Below, piece by piece: positions 5,998-9,517 of a stretch of 9,517 nucleotides of DNA. Under the pieces are notes generated by a model, which was not told where the DNA came from, made no database searches, and saw nothing but the letters and a program-made list of their open reading frames with translations. Both the position numbers and the translations under genes were made by a program. The DNA is from an uncultured Rubritalea sp. GTDB lineage: Bacteria; Verrucomicrobiota; Verrucomicrobiia; Verrucomicrobiales; Akkermansiaceae. The stretch is from positions 1 to 9,517 of the forward strand of contig CALFBV010000221.1 of NCBI GenBank assembly GCA_937951395.1. The letters are read 5' to 3'. Within the stretch, counting starts at the first letter, position 1. Each line of letters begins with the position of its first letter.

Positions 5998-8763
5998 ATG
6001 CACCTCATCAATCCACAATGGCTCTACATCATCCCCGCATTCCTCCTACTAGGACTAGTCTGGAAGCGCATCCAGATATTCAAATCCCTACGCCTCAGCG
6101 CCATCATTCTCACGGCACTCATCCTAGCGCAGCCCACCATCCAGAAGAAACAAGACAGCCTAGACCTCTGGGTTCTCCTAGACCGATCGCAATCCACTGA
6201 AGGCCTCATCTCCCAAAACTTCCAAGAATGGGACAAGCTCCTCAAGCAAAACCAATCCAGCAAGGACAACCTCCGCTACATAGACTACGCAGCAGAAGTC
6301 GTAGAGCAGATCCCGAACTCAGAAACCGCCGTCTACACAGGAAATAAAAACCTCACCAGAACAGCACTAGCGATGGAAAATGTCCTCGCTCTCGCCTCAG
6401 AAAGTCACCCCTCTCGCATCCTACTCTTTACAGATGGCTACTCCACCGAGCCATTCGATGATTTAGCAGACAAGCTCAACAAAGCCGGCATCCCAGTAGA
6501 CTACCGCCTCGTCCGAGAGGAAACCACGGACGACTTCCGCGTAGCCAGAATCCAGCTCCCCACCCGTGTCCAGACCATGGAGCCATTCCTCTTAGGCGTC
6601 ACCATTAGAGGTCACGAAGACGGAGAAATCCCCATCACCATCTATAGAAATGGAGAAACCATCAGCGCAAAAGACACCACAGTAGAACTAGTCAACGGTG
6701 TGGGAAAACTAGAATTCCAAACCAAAATAGCCAAGCCAGGCAGCTACGAATTCACCGCAGAAATATTCCCCGCAAAAGATGCACACATAGGCAACAACAA
6801 ATCTAACAAATGGATAGAGATCACAGGCGGCCCACGCATCCTCATCGTCACCAAATACACACATGACCCACTCGCCGCCTCGCTAAAGTCCCAGGGAATC
6901 AACGTAGAAACCATCATTGACCCCTCCACACTCAACGTAGGTCTACTCTCCGGCACCAAAGCAGTCATATTCAACAACATCCCCGCCCATGAAGTCCCAG
7001 GTAAATTTCTAGACTCACTAAACTTCTACGTGAAGGATCAAGGCGGTGGCTTCATGATGGTAGGAGGTAAGCACTCCTTCGGCTCTGGAGGATATTTCCA
7101 GTCCTCTATAGATGAACTCCTACCTATCTCCATGGAGCTCAAGAATGACCAGCGCAAGCTCGCAGTCTCCATGGCCATCGTCATGGACCGCTCCGGTTCC
7201 ATGAGCGCCACCGTCCCTGGACCCGCCGGAGGCCAGATCACCAAGATGCAGCTCGCTAACAACGGAGCAGCCAAAGCCATTGAGCTCCTCGGCATAATGG
7301 ACTCCATCGCCGTCTACGCAGTGGACTCCCAGCCAGAAACCATCGTTAAGCAGCAGACCATCCAAGGAAATAAAAAACAACTCATGAGAAAAGCCATGCG
7401 CGTAGACTCAATGGGCGGAGGCATCTACGTCTACACCGGGCTAAAATACGCCTGGGACAGGCTCAAGAAAAGCGGCATAGGCACCAAGCACATCATCCTC
7501 TTCACAGACGCAGCAGACTCAGAAGAACCAGGAAACTACAAAGCCCTAATCAAGGAAATGACCGACCAAGGCGCCACCATATCCGTCATCGGACTAGGCT
7601 CTAAGACAGATCTAGATGCTAAATTCATCGAAGACATCGCCAAGCGAGGCAAAGGTAGAATCTTCTACACCAAACGCGCAATAGACATCCCTAAGCTCTT
7701 CGCACAAGAGACCGTCACCCTCGCTAGATCAGCATTCATAGAAGAACCCATCAACACCATCGCCACTGGCCAATGGGCAGAGATTTCCCCTGCACCCGTC
7801 ACCTGGATGCCAAAAGTCGATGGCTACAACCTCTCCTACGCCAGAGAAAAAGCCACCACCTCACTCATCTCCACAGACGAATACAAAGCCCCACTCGTCT
7901 CCCACATCAGACGCGGACTAGGACGCACCGCAGCCATTTCATTCCCACTAGGTGGCGAGCACTCCACCTCAGTCAGAAACTGGGCACAATACGGAGACTT
8001 CGCCCAGACCATCACCCGCTGGCTCATGGGAGATAAGCTACCAAGAGGACTAGGACTCAAACATCAGCTCGATGGCACCCGCCTCAAAATAAACCTCCTC
8101 TACGACACTGAAGAATGGTCCACCAGATTTGCAAACACCGCACCCAGCATCAAAATCATCGAAGGCGAGCACAGCGGTGACGCCTACGAAGTCCCCTGGA
8201 AAAGAATCGCACCAGGACAGTTCTCAGTCACCCGCGACCTAGAAGAAGGCTCCCTCATCCGAGGATCAGTTCAGGCAGGAAACTACGCCATCCCCTTCGG
8301 TCCCATCATCGTAGGCTCCAGCACCGAGTGGGCATTTGATAAAGAACGCCTAGCAGAACTCCGCACCCTCTCCCAGCAGACCAACGGCAGAAACCTAACA
8401 GACCTCTCCAAAGCCTGGGTAAAACCACCCATCACACACTACGCAGACCTCCGCGCCCCGCTAGCCATCACCCTCCTCATCGCCGTCCTCCTAGACGCAC
8501 TCATCACCCGCACCGGCTGGAAATTCCCAGAGCTAGCCCTCGCCGAACGCCTCAACAAAGCTAAACCTAAAAAGAAGAAAAAACTTACCTCTAACCCTAC
8601 AACCACAACCGAAATCGCAGAAAACCTACCTCAAGCAACAACCCACAACCACAATCCAGAAAACAACACCCAGCCACAAGAAACCAAGAAAGCCCCAACA
8701 CCTATACAACCAAACACAGACCGAGCCTCAAGATTCTCCCGAGCCAAGAAAGGCAGGAAGTAG
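5998..8763 (+). CDS. Large membrane protein: VWA - GATase-like fold - VWA
   Basis: This 921-residue protein has two N-terminal membrane helices (about 8-22 and 32-46) joined by a basic loop (WKRIQIFKSLR). A first VWA domain follows (about 55-175; MIDAS DRSQS at 62-66, FTDG at 144-147). Next come a beta-rich stretch (180-275) and a class-I-glutamine-amidotransferase-like fold (279-375) with GGGFMMVGGKHSFGSGGY at 349-366. A second VWA domain (about 388-575) has MIDAS DRSGS at 397-401, Thr480 and LFTDA ending at 505. A region about 625-680 (SHIRRGLGRTAAISFPLGG) is typical of this VWA/GATase-like family. One C-terminal helix (about 820-836) leads into a Lys-rich, then T/N/P/Q-rich tail. Positive-inside logic places the domains in the periplasm and the tail in the cytoplasm. 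There is no cysteine anywhere, so the amidotransferase-like part lacks a catalytic Cys and is probably structural. The partner is likely the BatA-type protein encoded 20 bases upstream. Molecular function is unknown. Confidence 0.85.
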   Translation: MHLINPQWLYIIPAFLLLGLVWKRIQIFKSLRLSAIILTALILAQPTIQKKQDSLDLWVLLDRSQSTEGLISQNFQEWDKLLKQNQSSKDNLRYIDYAAEVVEQIPNSETAVYTGNKNLTRTALAMENVLALASESHPSRILLFTDGYSTEPFDDLADKLNKAGIPVDYRLVREETTDDFRVARIQLPTRVQTMEPFLLGVTIRGHEDGEIPITIYRNGETISAKDTTVELVNGVGKLEFQTKIAKPGSYEFTAEIFPAKDAHIGNNKSNKWIEITGGPRILIVTKYTHDPLAASLKSQGINVETIIDPSTLNVGLLSGTKAVIFNNIPAHEVPGKFLDSLNFYVKDQGGGFMMVGGKHSFGSGGYFQSSIDELLPISMELKNDQRKLAVSMAIVMDRSGSMSATVPGPAGGQITKMQLANNGAAKAIELLGIMDSIAVYAVDSQPETIVKQQTIQGNKKQLMRKAMRVDSMGGGIYVYTGLKYAWDRLKKSGIGTKHIILFTDAADSEEPGNYKALIKEMTDQGATISVIGLGSKTDLDAKFIEDIAKRGKGRIFYTKRAIDIPKLFAQETVTLARSAFIEEPINTIATGQWAEISPAPVTWMPKVDGYNLSYAREKATTSLISTDEYKAPLVSHIRRGLGRTAAISFPLGGEHSTSVRNWAQYGDFAQTITRWLMGDKLPRGLGLKHQLDGTRLKINLLYDTEEWSTRFANTAPSIKIIEGEHSGDAYEVPWKRIAPGQFSVTRDLEEGSLIRGSVQAGNYAIPFGPIIVGSSTEWAFDKERLAELRTLSQQTNGRNLTDLSKAWVKPPITHYADLRAPLAITLLIAVLLDALITRTGWKFPELALAERLNKAKPKKKKKLTSNPTTTTEIAENLPQATTHNHNPENNTQPQETKKAPTPIQPNTDRASRFSRAKKGRK

Positions 8764-8852
8764 GAAAGTAGAAAAGTTACCAATTCAGCAGTCAAAAAAA
8801 TCCAACAACCCAAGCACACAACCCAAGCCGGCAATCCCAGCACCAGAGAAAA

Positions 8853-9320
8853 ATGAAGACTAAACTCCGTGACCAAGTCATCCAGCAACTAGAAGCAGAC
8901 CTAGCTGGCCTCACAAAAGCTGCCGCAGAAACTCACTCCGTGTCCACCGGCGATGAGAACAAGCAAGAAGGCAAATACGACACCCGCAGCATAGAAGCAT
9001 CCTACCTAGCAGACGCACAAGCAGCACAAGCCAAGACCCTAGAAGAAGGCATCCTCAAGCTCCGCAACCTCTCCCTAACAGATGACCCAGACACCGCAAT
9101 ACTCGGAAGCATCGTCATCCTAAGTTCCCCCTCAGACAATGATGACCACCAATACTTCCTCCTCCCCGCCGGCGGAGGCACCACCCTAGAATACGAAACT
9201 ATCCCCCTAACAGTCGTCACCCCAGAGTCACCCATCGGCAGAGAAATCATCGGTAAAGAAATCACAGATCAGTTAAAAGACACCCCAATTGGCACCGTCT
9301 ACGTCTCTGAAATTTATTAG
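8853..9320 (+). CDS. GreA/GreB-like protein (transcript-cleavage-factor fold, altered tip)
   Basis: This 155-residue protein has the two-part Gre architecture. An N-terminal helical hairpin (about 1-75) would form the coiled coil. A C-terminal FKBP-like domain (about 80-155) carries the signatures YFLLPAGGG (101-109), VVTPESPIGREIIGK (121-135) and a final strand VYVSEI. In true GreA the coiled-coil tip (GDLKENAEY) carries acidic residues that enter the RNA polymerase channel. Here that region reads GDENKQEGKYDTRSIEASYL (33-52), which marks a separate Gre-like subfamily. Acidic residues near the tip (Asp34, Glu35, Glu39) could still serve, but cleavage activity is unproven. As far as I recall, members are sometimes misnamed 3-oxoacyl-ACP synthase in databases. 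ATG at 8853 is preceded by a weak purine stretch (AGAGAAAA). It lies 89 bases after the VWA pair and could be the last gene of that transcript or independent. Confidence 0.8.
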   Translation: MKTKLRDQVIQQLEADLAGLTKAAAETHSVSTGDENKQEGKYDTRSIEASYLADAQAAQAKTLEEGILKLRNLSLTDDPDTAILGSIVILSSPSDNDDHQYFLLPAGGGTTLEYETIPLTVVTPESPIGREIIGKEITDQLKDTPIGTVYVSEIY

Positions 9321-9517
9321 TAGTGAGAAAAAATCGGTAGGGATTGTCCCCCAGTAATCCGCAAAGAGCCCCCAGCACCAAAGTAGCAACACCAAGCCAC
9401 AACCAAACCAAGTTTAGACCCATCTTTAAAACCTCCCGATACAAAAACACCAACGCGCTAAATGCCTCATTCTGAGTCCCGACTGCCACATTCTTTTCAC
9501 CAGACAGATAATTCAGA
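9262..9517 (-). pseudogene. Integron-integrase-like tyrosine recombinase fragment (N-terminal domain), continues beyond window
   Basis: Read leftward from the window edge, the - strand frame from 9516 encodes LNYLSGEKNVAVGTQNEAF followed by SALVFLYREVL, ending near 9427. This matches the end of the N-terminal SAM-like DNA-binding domain of integron integrases; IntI1 has, as I recall it, FLSWLANERKVSVST then ALAALLFFYGKVL at the same place. After KMGLN (about 9412) similarity stops. The frame continues for about 50 unrelated, hydrophobic residues to a stop at 9262-9264, overlapping the 3' end of the Gre-like gene head-on. None of the catalytic domain (RHRRY residues) is present here or in the other two - strand frames that I checked just past the break. 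The 5' part lies outside the window. It is therefore most likely a 3'-truncated remnant of an integrase gene. The alternative, a real short protein reusing this domain, is less likely. Confidence 0.68.
9340..9350. repeat. Short hairpin GGGATTGTCCC in the intergenic region
   Basis: GGGA at 9340-9343 pairs with TCCC at 9347-9350 around a TTG loop, about 20 bases after the Gre-like stop codon. The stem is only 4 bp and no T-run follows, so a terminator is unlikely. Similar GGGAxxGTCCC palindromes can mark ends of REP-like or Y1-transposase-associated elements, but a single short copy cannot show that. Confidence 0.25.

Noticed and set aside
7038..7380. Overlapping open frames on the - strand inside the large VWA gene
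   Set aside because: They oppose the most conserved part of the VWA protein and show repetitive composition typical of antisense frames.
8764..8852. Terminator or regulatory site between the VWA pair and the Gre-like gene
   Set aside because: The 89 bases are A/C-rich with no stable inverted repeat and no recognisable promoter.
9262..9411. Hydrophobic C-terminal half of the - strand frame as a real membrane segment
   Set aside because: It begins where integrase similarity ends, runs antisense into the Gre-like gene, and its G/T-rich codons are what the complement of A/C-rich DNA gives.

Overview
The window is a densely packed, one-direction stretch of chromosome from a diderm (Gram-negative-type) bacterium. 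It holds seven protein genes on the + strand and one broken gene fragment on the - strand at the right end. Two outer-membrane-type lipoproteins (BamD-like and LptE-like) show an outer membrane. My best guess for the phylum is Verrucomicrobiota or a close PVC relative. The guess rests on the large double-VWA/GATase-like membrane protein, the Gre-like protein of the KYDTR/EASYLA type and an integron-integrase-like fragment, all of which I associate with that group. This is inference, not proof.

Left part (1-4096): a 5'-truncated RluD-type pseudouridine synthase (23S rRNA) is followed by a 96-base gap. Then come a BamD-like TPR lipoprotein, an LptE-like lipoprotein, the RsmI-type 16S rRNA 2'-O-methyltransferase and a TIM-barrel sugar isomerase/epimerase-like protein. 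Spacers here are 6, 26 and 4 bases, so these four genes probably form one transcript combining outer-membrane assembly and ribosome modification. A perfect 9-bp hairpin spans the lptE stop codon and ends six bases before the rsmI start.

Middle part (4169-8763): two large inner-membrane proteins with von Willebrand factor A (VWA) domains lie 20 bases apart. The first (602 aa, TTG start) has the BatA-type double-membrane N-terminus, one VWA domain and a C-terminal membrane helix. The second (921 aa) has two VWA domains flanking a class-I-glutamine-amidotransferase-like fold and contains no cysteine at all. Charge distribution puts the large domains of both in the periplasm. The MoxR ATPase and DUF58 genes that often accompany such proteins are not in the window.

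Right part (8764-9517): a small GreA/GreB-like protein with an altered coiled-coil tip is followed by a short region with a small hairpin. At the end, on the - strand, is the N-terminal-domain piece of an integron-integrase-like tyrosine recombinase. It loses family similarity near base 9412 and runs off the window at its 5' side.

No rRNA, tRNA, CRISPR array, complete mobile element or convincing rho-independent terminator is visible. No intergenic gap exceeds 300 bases. Start codons lack clear Shine-Dalgarno sequences almost throughout. The coding strand becomes strongly A+C-rich (G-poor) from about 4100 onward, and CTAG is unusually common.
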